A stretch of DNA of 64,000 nucleotides from Orientallactaga sibirica (GCA_036365145.1 JAEOAD010002183.1:992001-1056000), one strand, 5' to 3'. Shown: positions 33,440 to 45,700, numbered from the stretch's first letter. Notes: a model not told the origin generated them from the letters alone. Numbers and translations are program-made.

Positions 33440-34677
33440 TTCTGCCCCTGGCCCCAAATAGATTTGTAACCATCTTACATTATAAACTGTTTTCAGACCA
33501 ACTTCAAAGGTCCCCATAGTCTTTACCAAATTAAGATAGTTCCAAAGTCCGAAGTCTCCCTTGAGATTCAAGATTGTCTCTTAGCTATAAGTCCTATAAA
33601 ATCAAAGAAGTTATATGCATTCAACATATAAAAGCATAGCACATTTTCACTATATAAGGCATAGCAAGGAGAGACTAGAATAATGAAAATTCAATCACAT
33701 TCAAGCAATCATCAAATTTGTGCAGTTCAAGTTCAATATAACCAGAGACTGAGAGTCTGGATTTTCCAATTCTTCCCCTCAAGCTGGGCAGAGTAGCCAG
33801 GGAACATTTCCATTCCAGGCCAACAGTGTGCTCCATGGTAGCCCTTGCATAGTCCTGGTATATCCAAAACATCTTCAGGTCTCCATGCAAACCATGGTCC
33901 ATATTCCACAGGTTCTTCCAGCCTATTCATGAGGGTCATTACACCCTGCCTAATATGCCACATCTCAGCAGCAGCTCCTGAAACCAAGTGCATTTAATGA
34001 CCATTCCATGCATTTTTCATGTTTTTGAAACCAATACCAGGTGTGCAGGACATAGGCATATTCTTAATTCAGGGACAAAATAAATCATGACCTTGAAAAG
34101 TAGGTTCCGTCTCCAGTTAACTCTCCAAAAGAGTTTGCATTTCTATCACAGTCTTTCCTCAGGCATCCTCTGTATTGTTTTAATATAAATCAGTTGGGCC
34201 ATCTTCCTTAAGATTTCTAATGTGTTGACAATAGCAGTTTCAATAATCTAAAACCAGTCTCAGTGCCTGTAATTTTAACTTGCTTAAGGTTTTCTAACTT
34301 AAAATATTAAATCTTTCAGTCCCATATCTTTAGCCAAGCATATCAATCCATTGCAAATTTAACCTAGATCAAACTCTCTGGGCCTGGGAAGCAGAACACA
34401 GTCATCCCTTATGCCAGTAGCCCAGTTCCAACAAAGTCCTCTGCAGTTTTTCCTTCCCCTTAGAAATCTCACAAGCCAAGACTCAAAGTTCAATACTGTC
34501 TGCCTTTAGAATTCTCAAAGTCTCATTAGAATAGTCCATAATACTTGGCTTACTGTTAGAGAAGGCATCTTCAGTTGCAAGCACCAACTCCAAGCCTGTT
34601 GCTCTAAAACAAAAGTTCCAAAAGACCAAACACCACACTGTCAGGTTCATCTCACCCCACATTTTGGTACCAATTTC

Positions 34678-35025
34678 TGTGGTAGACAGCTTCAGGTTTG
34701 CTGAGATGAACTTCCAAACCAGGCACAAGTACAGAGGAAGGAATATTTATTGAAGCTTACAGATCCAGGGGAAGTTCCATATGGCAGAAGAAGCTGGCCC
34801 TGCTTTCACAGGTCCAAAAAGAGAAAGAAAAGCCCCAAGCCAAAAGCTACACAGCACACTTCAGGAACTCCAGGCTCTTTGGATATCTTTAGATTGGAAT
34901 CTCAAATCCACCACCAAACCTTAAGATCTGTGCAGTGACACTGCTCCAGCCAGGTGGCTGCAGATGGAAACTACAAACTAATAAAACACTGAATATACTG
35001 GGGGCCATCTATTCAAATTATCACA
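34678..35025 (-). repeat. LTR of copy B (5' LTR in sense orientation)
   Basis: Starts TGTGGTAGACAGCTTCAGG and ends TCAAATTATCACA. The AATAAA complement is kept in TATTTATTGAAGC. Confidence 0.88.
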
Positions 35026-35091
35026 TTTGCCATGCAGACTTTGGACTTGCCAGTATCCAAGATCACATAAGCTTACTCTTTACAATAAATG

Positions 35092-35092
35092 T

Positions 35093-35143
<51 letters not shown>

Positions 35144-35160
35144 TACACACACACACACAC
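35092..35160 (+). repeat. (AC)n microsatellite
   Basis: About 34 dinucleotide units, interrupted once by AGACAT. Confidence 0.97.
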
Positions 35161-35261
35161 GTTTGTATGTATGCACACATTACATACAAACATACAAACC
35201 CTGTACTTAATTTGTTCTTTTGACAGAAAACCTTTATAACATAACAGAGTTCTCCAAGGAG

Positions 35262-35950
35262 GTAGAAGTGATCGAATATATATTCTATGCAGACTATAGA
35301 GAGGTGAGAAGAGATTTATTAGCAGATGTTGCTTAGCTGTTTATAGAAGGTGAGCCATTCCACTGTAAGGTGGAGAATCAGGGAAGACAGACATGTGGCT
35401 CGATCCAACTTTAAGTTACTAGAATCATGAAAGTGATCATGTAACTCTCAATCCTGGTTCAAATGCCAGAGACACTATGGGGTCACGGTTATGAGTCCTA
35501 GAGCTCAAAGGCTACAGAAGATCCGGAGTTCATGAGAAGAGGAGTATTTAAGTGTTTCAGCTCCAGGCCACAGAGCAAGAACTGGCCATTCCTTTGCTTT
35601 CTTGTTCTATCCAGGTCTCTGCTGCTAGTGTGGTGGTTTTCTACACTGAAAATATATCTTTCCCCCTCAGTCTACTGATTTAAGCACCACTTATACCAGG
35701 AACACCCTAACAAACATGCCTGTGCCATTTCAATCATTCTAATCAAATGCCATGTAACCAGAATTTCTCTTTCAGCACAAAGGTAGGGTCAATGTCTACT
35801 GAAGCATCAAAATAACATTTTACCAGCAACCTAGATATCTTTTGATCCAAACAATATGATACCCCAAGCCAACTCACTAATCCCAATGAACTAATATACT
35901 GTCCAAAAACATGTTTGGCCCACGAACACATCATATTTATCCCACTACTA
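35262..35950 (-). mobile_element. Probable ancient ERVL/MaLR-type LTR, antisense
   Basis: Segments such as GAGATTTATTAGCAGATG, GCTACAGAAGATCCGGAGTTC and CTACTGATTTAAGCACCACT then AACACCCTAAC resemble antisense old mammalian LTRs with an AATAAATCTC-type polyadenylation region. The assignment is from memory of consensus order, and the edges are uncertain. Confidence 0.35.
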
Positions 35951-36467
35951 TAAATACTTCTTAACCTCCTAATAGGGTAGGTTTCCAGCTCTGTTAAGAC
36001 TAAGAATGCTTTTGTTCTTTTGCAAAGAAATCTATAGCACTCAGTAATATGCTAGACACAAAACAGATGCTCAGTTTGTATTTTTTAAGTTAAAGAAACC
36101 AATGATTAAATAATACAACCTCAGTAGCATTTTCTTCATATAACCTAAAAACAAAGTAGCAAGCCCTAAGTTGACTTCAGATAAATATTCAAGTCTCTTC
36201 AAAACAAGTCCAAATAACTGTTAAAATTGCTAAAACAGCACAAATATTCTACCCCACAGCAAGGAAATAGAGATAAATCATGAATAGTTGAGAGATTTTT
36301 TTAAAGTTGGAGAAAATATTAATATTAATTTTAGCATAACAAGTTTGAAATTTTGTAGACTGGCTTAGAACAACTAGAAGTGCTTTTATATCAGAGATTG
36401 TGAATAAGAGAAGATTAATGTGGCTTCAATATTTTGAATAAGGGATTAAAAGGAAGAGAGTACTGCT
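35951..36467. other. AT-rich single-copy DNA
   Basis: No exon seen. A short segment near 36030-36090 (GCACTCAGTAATATGCTAGA) could be an L2 or MIR remnant, but it is too short to call. Confidence 0.35.
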
Positions 36468-36483
36468 AAAAGAGTAATTGGAG

Positions 36484-36699
36484 GGCTAGAGGGATGGCTT
36501 AGCAGTTAAAGCATTTGCTTACAAAGCCAGAGGATCCAGGTTCAAGTCCCCAGGATCCACATTAGCCAGATGTACAAGGGGGCACATGTGTCTGGAGTTT
36601 GTTTGCAGTGGCTGGAGGCCCTGGCACACCCATTCTCTCTCCCTCTCTCTCTCTCTCTCTCTTCCTCTTTCTCTGTCAAATAAATAAATAAAAATTTTA
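36484..36699 (+). mobile_element. B2-like SINE with 16-bp target-site duplication
   Basis: Complete element from GGCTAGAGGGATGGCTTAGC to TCAAATAAATAAATAAAAA. The flanks AAAAGAGTAATTGGAG at 36468-36483 and 36700-36715 are identical. Confidence 0.95.
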
Positions 36700-36739
36700 A
36701 AAAGAGTAATTGGAGATAGCTCTACAAATATTCAGAATA

Positions 36740-36943
36740 GGGCTAGAGTGATAGCTTAGCAGTTAAGGTGCTTGTCTGCAAAGCCTAAGGACCCAGGTTC
36801 ATCCCCAGTATCCATATAAGCCAGATGCACAGGGTGGCACATGAATCTGGAGTTCATATGCAATGGTTAGAGGCCCTGGAATGCTCATTCTCTCTCTCTC
36901 TCCCTCTCTCTCTCTCTCAAATAAATAAATAAAATATTTAAAA
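36740..36943 (+). mobile_element. B2-like SINE
   Basis: GGGCTAGAGTGATAGCTTAG head, TAAGCCAGATGCACAGGG, TC stretch and CAAATAAATAAATAAAATA tail. It sits tail-to-tail with the next copy. Confidence 0.93.
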
Positions 36944-36950
36944 GACCTCT

Positions 36951-37183
36951 TTAAATTTTATTTTTATTTAGAGAGAGATACAGAAATAGGCAGGTAGACA
37001 GAGAGAGAGAAAGAGAGAGAGAGAGAGTGAGAGAGAATGGGCACACCAGGGCCTCCAGGCACTGCAAACTCCAGATGTGTGTAACCCCTTGTGTATCTGG
37101 CTTACGTGGTTCTTAGGGAATAGAACCTAGGTCCTTTGGCTTTGCAGTCAAGTGCCTTAACTGGTAAGCCATCTCTCCAGCCC
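36951..37183 (-). mobile_element. B2-like SINE, antisense
   Basis: The tail complement TTTTATTTTTATTTAGAGAG, a GA block and the head complement TAAGCCATCTCTCCAGCCC. The spacer to the previous plus-strand copy is only a few bases. Confidence 0.93.
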
Positions 37184-37994
37184 AAAAAGCCTTTTTTAAG
37201 AAAACAAGAAATATGCAGAATAGACTGAGAGAAAGAAAAAATGTAGAGAATAAAACAAATTTTAGCAACAATTAGATGAAACTGATAATGTGAGAAAAAA
37301 AGTAGTCAGAGATCATTACAATATTTTCAATATTGTAAGAACACTGACAGAATGTGGATTCCAGAGAGGACCAGCAAGGTGCCTGCATTCCTAGGGAGAA
37401 GAAAACAAGAATGACTTGCTTTGGCCTGTGCTGACCCCAGTCCTTCCCATGTTTAGGAATACTGAAAACCCAAAGCTTGATAAATGTTTCTTCAACAAAG
37501 AATAATCTCAACAGTATGTTTTTAATTTCTTTACATGGGGTATAAAGGATACATAGTCAAATTCAATGTTCTGAATATAGAGCTTAATGGGCCTTGTCAA
37601 GCATACACTCCCAAGTAATGTACACACAGCCATGACATAATGAGCATTCTCACCACTTCTGACACTTCCATTCATCAGAGATGACTTTGCTTATACTACA
37701 TCATATTTAATTGTACAGAATGCCCCACACCATACACCACTGATGTCTGGTTTCTTTGCTCAGCATGATTATGATTTATTTTTATTGTTTATTATATCAG
37801 TAGTCAATTCAGAAGTATGGTTCTATTTTTTTAATGAATAACATCCTACTATGTGAGTAGTATTCCAATGAATGAATTCACCATAAATTCTTTCCATTCT
37901 CCTATCCATTTCCATTTTCCTTAAAGAAAGCTATTATGAACAGTCTTACACAAGGCTTTACATTTTTATACAAGGCTTTATAGGTTTTCATATT

Positions 37995-38198
37995 TAAAAG
38001 TATTTATTTAATTATTTATTTGAGAGAGAGAGAAAGGCAGATAGAGAGAGGCATGGCAGAGCCTCTAGCTATTGCAAATGAGCTCTGGAGGCATGAGTCA
38101 CCTTGTGCATCTGGCTTTATGTGGGTATTGGAAAATGAAACTTGGGTCCTTTGGTTTTGCTGGCAATCACCTTAAATTATAGGCCATCTCTCCAGCCC
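37995..38198 (-). mobile_element. B2-like SINE, antisense
   Basis: TATTTATTTAATTATTTATT tail complement, GA block, GCATCTGGCTTTATGTGGG, then GGCCATCTCTCCAGCCC. Confidence 0.92.
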
Positions 38199-38464
38199 TA
38201 GACTTTAATTTTTTTAAAGCAAATAACTAGATAGGGAGGGTCCATGTTTAAGTTTACAAGGAATTAGAAGCTTTCCTGAGAGGGTTATGTATTTTATATC
38301 TTTACCAAAAGTATATGAGTTTTGTTATCACCATACCCTCATCAACATTTTATGTCCTTAATTCTATAATTTTTAGCTATTCTAGTGAGAGTGAATTCCT
38401 ACTTACATTTGTATTTCTGTAATTTTTAAGTTTTCATTATTTCATCCTCAAATGTTTATGTGGC

Positions 38465-38930
38465 ATTCTTTAAAAAATTATTTTTTGCATGTATATTGGG
38501 TATGCATGTGTGTGGTTGTGTGTTGGTATATATATGGACACATGTGTATATATGATGTGGAAGCCAGTGGTCAACATCAGGTGCCTTAATCAATCACTAT
38601 TCTACCATTTTGTGTGCCTTTATTGAACAATAATAACCATTTAAGTTAATATGCATGTGGGTTTGTATATTCAAAAAATGGAGTAATTTCTCTCCTATTC
38701 CTTCCACCTTTTTTCTTTGCATAGGCATGTGTATTATGTGTCTGTATAGTGAATGCATATGTGCATGCAGATGTGAGTGCCAGAGAACAATGGGTGTGCT
38801 CCTGTGTCAGTCAACCATGGTGAGATGGAGTTCCTCACTGAGCATGGAGCTGCCATTTTTCTGTCAGACTGAATGACCAATGAGCCCCAGGTATCCTCCT
38901 GTCTCTGCCCTCTGGCCCTGGTTTGTATTC
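38465..38930 (-). mobile_element. Two B3-like SINE relics, antisense
   Basis: Two TG-rich starts (about 38495-38560 and 38725-38785), each followed by a block similar to inverted B3: GATGTGGAAGCCAGTGGTCAAC, and GAGTGCCAGAGAACAATGG with AATGAGCCCCAGGTATCCTC. Both are diverged and the boundary between them is unclear. Confidence 0.4.
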
Positions 38931-38934
38931 AAGT

Positions 38935-39170
38935 CATTCAGGGAGGAAGGTTTGTTGTATTTTTAAATTTTATTTTATTTTTGTAGTGCTAAGGATCAAA
39001 CCTAGGGCCTCTCTACCATTGACATACCCCCTTCCCTGATTTTTGTTTTCCTATTTGGCGATAGGGGCTAGTCTTGAACTTGCTCTGGATCCCAGGCAGG
39101 CCTTTAACTCATGATCATCCTCCCTGAATCTATGAGCAGTAGGATTTAATAGGCCTGTGCCATCAGAACA
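38935..39170 (-). mobile_element. B4-like SINE relic, antisense
   Basis: GTGCTAAGGATCAAACCTAGGG (ID-like part) comes before a B1-like complement GGCTAGTCTTGAACTTGCTC. Strongly diverged. Confidence 0.35.
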
Positions 39171-40240
39171 AGCTTCTATGTATTTTTGAACTGAGTTGTA
39201 AAGGTCCTCTGCATATTCTGAATTCAATTCTCCTGTCCTGTGTATGTTCAGTAAATTATCCATTCCCACTCCATGGTTCACCGATTAGCCATGTTTTTCA
39301 ATAAGGAGCTTTTAATTTACTGATTAGTTCCAGTTTACTGATCTTGCCACTACTTCCGAGGACTATATGTCTGTATCCTGATAATTCATTTCCCTTTACT
39401 GATCTATTTGAAATAGCACATTTTCAGAATATTGGGTTTCCCAACATTGTTGTCTTTTTAGAAACAGTGGTTTGAAATTTCCAGGTTCTTATATTTCTAT
39501 GTAAATTTTAGAACCAATTTATTAATCTCCACAAAAACTTTGGGGACTGTACTATGTCCAATGTTTTGGGGAAGATCAACATTTCAGTACGGAGTCTTCA
39601 TGGAAAAATAGGAGATCTCTTAACTTATTTGTATTTTTAAATTTTCAGAGAGTTTTAAACTTCTATACTACTTTAATTATTTCATGGGTTTGATGCTAAC
39701 ATAAGCATATTGTTTGTAATTTCACTTTGCCATTTTTTTAGTGTTTACAGAGAATTACTATTTTATACTAACATTAAAACTTGAGGCTTACTAAATTCAG
39801 TATTTTTTCTATGTTCAAAGAGATATATTTGGATTTCTTGGTATATCTTACAAAGATTTCTATACAAATTTTCTATGTGATATTTGCAAATAGCTTTACC
39901 CTTCTTCCTTTTTACCCTATGTGTGTTTTCTTTCTTTTACTGGTTCTATTACATAGGCTAGGATCTGCAGGACATGGTTAGTTAAAACTGGTGAGAGTGG
40001 ACAACTATGCCTTTTCATTAATTGAGAAGGAAAGTATTTATTATGTTAACATTAGTTGCAGGTTTTTCAAAGATTTCCTTGAAAAACCAAGGAAGAAGGT
40101 ACCTTTTGCTTCAAGTTTGCTAAGAGTGTTTATCACAATTAGGCATTGAATTTTAACAAATTCTGCCTTTGAGTCATTTTTATATAATCACGTAATTTTA
40201 TCCTTTATTAGACTGATTTATTTTAATAATTCATGATTGA

Positions 40241-40400
40241 AGCTGGGTGTGGTGGCACATGCCTTTAATCCCAACACTCAGGAGGCAGAGGTAGGAGGAT
40301 TGCTGAGAGTTCGAGGCCACCCTGAGACTACATAGTGAATTCCAGGTCAGCCTGAGCCAGAGTGAGACCCTACTTCAACCCCCCCCAAATAAAAATAAAA
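40241..40400 (+). mobile_element. B1-type SINE with target-site duplication
   Basis: GCTGGGTGTGGTGGCACATG start and complete core. Flanks TAATTCATGATTGA and TAATTAATGATTGA differ at one base. Confidence 0.92.
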
Positions 40401-40916
40401 TAATTAATGATTGATTATTAACTTTGTATTACTTTGGTAATTAATTCTGAACATTAATGTATACTTACATACCTGGGATAAATTCAGTTTATCATGAAGT
40501 ATTATTCTTTTTACATATCATTACAGCTACACCCTATGTGGTAAAAAATTTTAGTGTCTATGGTGATAAATAGGTATCAATATGGCATTTTTATTACAAT
40601 AGGCTTATTAATAAGGACTGCATAATAGAGTTATGACAATCTCAATCAATACATTAAATGTGTTTTCTCTATTTTTATCAGCATTTGCTTAATATTTTTA
40701 TTATTACTTAAATGTTGGAAAAAATTTCACTATAAATATCATTTGTATCTGGAGTTCTCTGTGTGTTGATACTTTTATTTGTAAATTGAATTTACTTTAA
40801 AACTACAGCGTTTTTCTCATTTTTTTACTTTTATTGATTTTAGCGATTTTTTCTTGTTAAGAGGCAGCTTTTCATTCCATAGTTTTGACATCCACTAGTA
40901 ACAATTCCAATACTAT

Positions 40917-41086
40917 ATATATATATTTTTGGTTTTTTTTTTTTGAGGTAGGGTCTCACTCTAGTTCAGGCTGACCTGCAATTCATTATGTTGTCTCAAA
41001 ACTTATAGTCTCAAACTTATAGTGATCCTCCTACCTCTGCCTCCTGAGTGCTGGGATTAAAGGTGTGCACCACTATGCCAGCTTCT
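40917..41086 (-). mobile_element. B1-type SINE, antisense, with internal duplication
   Basis: TTTTTTTTTTGAGGTAGGGTC through CCTGAGTGCTGGGATTAAAG. The segment around CAAAACTTATAGTCTCAAACTTATAGTG contains a short internal direct repeat (ACTTATAGT twice). AATACTAT flanks both ends. Confidence 0.9.
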
Positions 41087-41299
41087 AATACTATTTTTTA
41101 TCTTTTCCCTTTCACTTGACCAAGCATGTATTTTTCTTGGCCCCTTTTTTGATATATTAAGCTGGCCAATTATTTTTTACCTCTTTTGCAAACACTGCCG
41201 TTACTGATTTCATCTTTTTTGCCATGTATTTTTATTATCTTTTCATAGTTTATTTTATCTTTACAATGGCATTACAGAATTCTTAAATTTAAAAGTTGT

Positions 41300-41487
41300 A
41301 TCTTGGGCTCAGTACTTAAGGGTGCTTCCTGTGCAAACATGAGGGCACGAGACTGTCTTGAGTTAAAATCTCCAGATCCCATATAAAACAGCTTGGTGTA
41401 GTCACTGTGCCTGTAACCCCAGTCCCACAGGGGATCAGAGACCTGAGAATCAACAGAGTCACAAGCTCCAAAATCAGTAGCAAAATG

Positions 41488-41537
<50 letters not shown>

Positions 41538-41540
41538 GAC
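41300..41540 (+). mobile_element. B4-like SINE with (TG)n
   Basis: GGGCTCAGTACTTAAGGGTG, CTTCCTGTGCAAACATGAGGG (ID-like) and CAGCTTGGTGTAGTCACTGT, CTGTAACCCCAGTCCCAC (B1-like), then a (TG)n run at about 41488-41532. Confidence 0.45.
41488..41532 (+). repeat. (TG)n microsatellite
   Basis: About 22 TG units. Confidence 0.97.
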
Positions 41541-41920
41541 ATATAGACAGACTCTTGCTCAAAACAAGATTGTTTTACTTCAGCTACTTTATGTAAGTGT
41601 CCTGCTTCCCAAACCAGACTTACGTATGGGTCATTGCAAGGGTACATTTATGTACATACACCACACACATGACACACACATACCATATTACACATATACA
41701 CATGTGCACACCCAAGCAAAATTAAAAAATTTATATTAAACTTCATTGTTTTCCATTACATTTAATAGTCTTAAAACTCAATAAATATTTATGGGATTAT
41801 TGATTTTCTGACTCTGTGGGTTACTTTAACATTTATTATTGATTACAACATTAATTATGGATTAGTTTCAGAAATCCTATAGTTATAGGAAGCATTGAAG
41901 TGTTAAAAGTCATTACAATA

Positions 41921-42071
41921 GCCCCATGTGGTGGCGCACGCCTTTAACCCCAGCATTCGGGAGGCAGGTGTAGGAGGATCACTGTGAGTTTGAGGCCAGC
42001 CTGAGACTACATAGTAAATTCTAGGTCAGCCTGGGTTATTGTGAGACTCTATCTTGAAAAACAAAAAAAAA
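41921..42071 (+). mobile_element. B1-type SINE
   Basis: GCCCCATGTGGTGGCGCACG start, CTTTAACCCCAGCATTCGGG core and an A-rich tail. Confidence 0.9.
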
Positions 42072-42088
42072 ATTACTAATAATAGTAG

Positions 42089-42147
42089 CAGGATCCTTTG
42101 GCTTTGCAGGCAAACATCTTAATGGCTAAGCTGTCTCCTCCAGCCCC
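42089..42147 (-). mobile_element. B2-like SINE fragment, antisense
   Basis: Only the head complement is present: GATCCTTTGGCTTTGCAGGC to TCTCCTCCAGCCCC. Confidence 0.8.
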
Positions 42148-42387
42148 TTTGCCAAGTTTTTAAGTGAATAACAGCTTCTTTTTATTATAAGGAGCAAAAG
42201 CATAAGTCCAGGTAAAAGTGCATTCCATATTCTAAAACATTTTGAGCTTGGAGTCTCCCATGTTCTGTCACATTTTATGATGCCTTTTGGGGCCAGCTCC
42301 TAAGAGCTCTGGCAATTCAAGCCCCCCAGTTTTGAATACTAATACAGGGTCATGATTTCAGTCATCTCCAGATACAATGCAAAATAC

Positions 42388-42642
42388 TGGCGTTGTTGCT
42401 CAGAGTATGAACTCTGGAACTGAATCACATGGGTTCAAATTACACTTTTTCCATTGACTTACAATCTATATAATCTTAATCAAAAACATCTCTTTGGCTT
42501 AGCAGTTAAGGTATTTGCCTGCAGAGCCCAAAGGCCCAAGTTCAACTGCCCAGAACCCACGGAAACCAGATTCACATGGTGGCACATGCATCTGGAGTTC
42601 ATTTTCACTGGCCAGAGACACTGACATGCTCTCTCTCTCAAA

Positions 42643-42681
<39 letters not shown>

Positions 42682-42875
42682 AAAATATTTTGAAAAAATA
42701 TCTCTTTATGCTTAGTTACTTTGTCTGTGAATTGGGAGAAAATAATAGTCCTTAGCTCACTGGACTACTATGATAGTTAATATATATGTAATATATGTAA
42801 GTCACTGAAAACAGGCCTGGCAGAAAGTAACCACAAGCGACTGCTGCCAGCATGGTGGCTACTGCTGCTATTGTT
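42388..42875 (-). mobile_element. MIR relic interrupted by a B2-like SINE
   Basis: Left part: GCTCAGAGTATGAACTCTGG, AATCACATGGGTTCAAATT, TTGACTTACAATCTATA. Right part after the SINE: CTTAGTTACTTTGTCTGTGA, ATTGGGAGAAAATAATAGTC, AAAACAGGCCTGGCAGAAAG. Together they follow the order of an antisense MIR. Confidence 0.65.
42496..42693 (+). mobile_element. B2-like SINE with AAAT-repeat tail
   Basis: The 5' head is truncated (begins GGCTTAGCAGTTAAGG). The tail is an expanded (AAAT)n run at 42641-42681. AAAACATCTCTTT and AAAATATCTCTTT flank the element. Confidence 0.92.
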
Positions 42876-45000
42876 ATAATCATAAACATAAATACAAAGA
42901 AATCCAGCAATGTCCACACTGAATTTTTTAAAGTAGTACCATGCACATTTAAGGCTATATTTAGTATTCCTGAATTCCTCTGAAGTTTCATCGTGAAGTA
43001 CCGTTCTTCTCCATATTTAGTTCCTTAAAGAGCCCAACAGAGCTGCACTCAATAATGTATGTGTTTTGGGTAAAGTAAAAGTACCAGCTGAGGCATTTAA
43101 TCATAGAAGCAGCTTCAAGGTCTTTATTCATCCTTTGCCTGTTTTTCTTCAAAGCATATTGGTAAATGTGTTTTCTCTTTTACGGAAGACATTTAAAGCA
43201 TCTTGCTCCTGACAAACTTCTTTAAACACAAAATAATTCTATTTTTTCTTGGGATTTGCTTTAGGAAAAGTCTAGAGTTTGTTGCTGGCATATTTTCAGA
43301 CAGTAATTTCATTTGGGGGAGTTTAGTTTATAGATTGATGAATACATGGCAAAGTTTGCTATCAGGTGACTTGAATATAAGCAAATCACATTGACCCAAA
43401 TAACTCTGGAATTTTAAAAGGAAAAAACTGAAACAAAACAACACATATCTGAACCCCATTGCTGTGCTCTGAGCAAGATGCTTCACTTAGAGCTTGCTAA
43501 ATTAGGTCAAGGAGTTCTCCTTGGGAACAGTAGGTTGCCAAGAAATTCTAAAATTCCCCAAATAAGACATAGAGCAATATGCTATTTCACTGATTCTGAT
43601 TTACGCTTTTACAGTGTTTTAGGAAATGCTAGACCATTGGTCTGAATCATCTCACCTCCTTCTCGGGGAAAACTGCCACCAGAAGCTACTGCTTCAAACT
43701 GTGATACTCTTTCAGGTTCATTTTAGGGGATCCAAGAGGACAGCACCAGACATCTCCTTTCCACAGGTGATTGGTCAAATACTCTAGTGCAGCACCAAGA
43801 AGTATTATCTAAGAAGCTGGGTAGACATGGCTTAATTGTATGTAACAAACATATACAACTTAGTGCATAATACATAGAACATACATGCATGTTTTGTAGG
43901 TGTATAATTTATACATACAGCATAAATATGCATATCTAATGGCATATACCTGCATGTACTGATAGGTTAGTTGTTTATAAGATCAGGTTGAATATTACCA
44001 CACCAGCCAGTTCTACAAAAGCTGCTCAAATTACAGTTACCTAAAGATGCTCCCAGAATTGAACAGCCCAGAATGTTAATTGTAACCTGCTTTCTTTGTC
44101 ACTGTACTATATAACTCTAATTATATAATACAGTTAAGTTCTCATATCATTTTGCATATTTTCATCCAAATTTAAACCTACTCTGTCTTGAGAACAAAAG
44201 CTGGCACGTGACTCAAGTGATGACTGAAAAACTGCAAAAAATAAGAAAACCCACAAAATACTGACATGGAAATTCATGGAAGCTACAGAATGGCACACAC
44301 TTTCAAAGCTTACTGTAAGATTTTGAAACACTTTGCCAATGAACATGTAAGTGACAGAAAGGTTTTCCAGCACTATGGTGGAGATATCTAACATTCTATA
44401 CAATAAATAAACAATTCTCAAAAAATCTTAAATGATAGAAATGCATTTGTAGATAGCTTCCAGAACCAGGTGTGAATGGTTATGTTCTTTTATTCTTTTG
44501 TTTTCAGCCAATGAAGTAACTTAGATCTTATCAACTTTCATATTCTGACTTTTACATCTTACTTTCAATCTATAATTTAAACTTTTATGTGACCATTAAA
44601 CAAATCAGATAATCAACCCGTATTTAATTTTAAAATCTACTAAGTATGTATGCCCTGGCTCAAATTGCTGATAGTAAAATTTTGCTTCACAAAGTCAGCA
44701 TCTGCTCTCTTAATGACATTACCTTCTCCATTTATCCATTCATCTATCTAGTCATCTACCCATGTAATCATTTTTCAAAAAATATTGTTTAAGTATCTAA
44801 GAAGTGTCCAGCATTGCACAAGACAGACACTAACAACTTCTTGCCTAGATGGAAAGACTCTAAGTTAATGAAACAAAGACCTTGATTTGTGCTAACTGCT
44901 GGGATCAGGAAAGAGTAGCACACTAGACTAAGGGGGAATTCATTGAAAGGTCAATAAAGGTTCTAAAATAAATATTTATCTTGAAATTTTAAGAAAAAGC
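42876..45000. other. Single-copy DNA, no gene seen
   Basis: A long repeat-poor stretch. The frames at 43203-43394 and 44134-44421 have no recognisable motif. A segment near 44760-44830 resembles a widespread ancient LINE 3' end but is too diverged to call. Confidence 0.4.
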
Positions 45001-45700
45001 ACTAGGAGGGAAAAAGTAAAAAAAAAAAAAAAAAACTAAGGGACTTGAGGGCCACAGGGAATGGTACAATTGAATAATGAGAAGAAGGAATAATGAGAGA
45101 CACTGTAAAACTTCAGAGAAGATTGTATGTGTGTAGAAAACAAAGAAGAAAGTGTAAGAAAGAACACTGGAGAGATGGAGGTAGGTTGGACCTATCCCTA
45201 CTTTATGATGTATCCTTTCCCCTTATCCCTCCCTCCTCTATGACACTTAGCTTTGATTATTTCTAGAGAGAGTAACTTACAGCAGGTCTCAGTGTAGTAA
45301 CTATCAACATACCCTCCATTATTCTCAAATCAGGCCTTACCTTGTAACCCAGCGAATCATCTACAGCAACAAAACAATAATCCATCTATGACACTAGAAA
45401 AATTTGGAGATCTTTCTAACTCATGGGTCAAGCATTATAACCACATCTGCATTTGTGGTTTATGTTTCCTGCATGAAATACAATAGGAAAAAAGATATGA
45501 AGGTAATTAATCCATTTTAAATCAATAAATAAAAATAACAAAATCACTTCTCTATGAGTAAAAATTAATGCTTATCTATTAATCACAGAGTTTGAAAAGT
45601 GATATAAATTTCAAAAAAAAGTAAAATCTCAAAATTATGGTTTCATTAATCATATAATGATTATAATGTTTTTATGGAACATGATGAAATCAATATATTC
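45001..45700. other. Single-copy DNA, no gene seen
   Basis: Contains a short poly-A run near 45019-45036. No exon or clear repeat. Confidence 0.4.

Larger units (their letters stand above)
33093..35025 (-). mobile_element. Older full-length MaLR-like LTR element (copy B)
   Basis: LTRs at 33093-33439 and 34678-35025 enclose an internal region of about 1,240 bp, collinear with copy A. Target duplication is CTTGC on the left and TTTGC on the right, one base different. Next to the sense 5' LTR is TGGTACCAAAATGTGGGG, again tRNA-Leu-like. Next to the sense 3' LTR is the purine-rich GGGGCCAGGGGCAGAA. The two LTRs differ at many sites and by indels, so this copy inserted far earlier than copy A. Frames related to those of copy A are shifted or truncated, arguing against maintained coding. 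Confidence 0.87.
37530..41270 (-). mobile_element. Ancient antisense L1, split by SINEs
   Basis: Left part 37530-38460 matches the complement of an old L1 3' end: TGAGTAGTATTCCAATGAAT, AAAGAAAGCTATTATGAACAG, CACCATACCCTCATCAACAT. Right part 39430-41270 matches the complement of ORF2: AACTTTGGGGACTGTACTAT, TGGTGAGAGTGGACAACTAT, GCTAAGAGTGTTTATCAC, TACATACCTGGGATAAATTC. B2-like (37995), B1 (40241, 40917) and B3/B4-like elements interrupt it. It is heavily mutated and non-coding. Confidence 0.7.
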
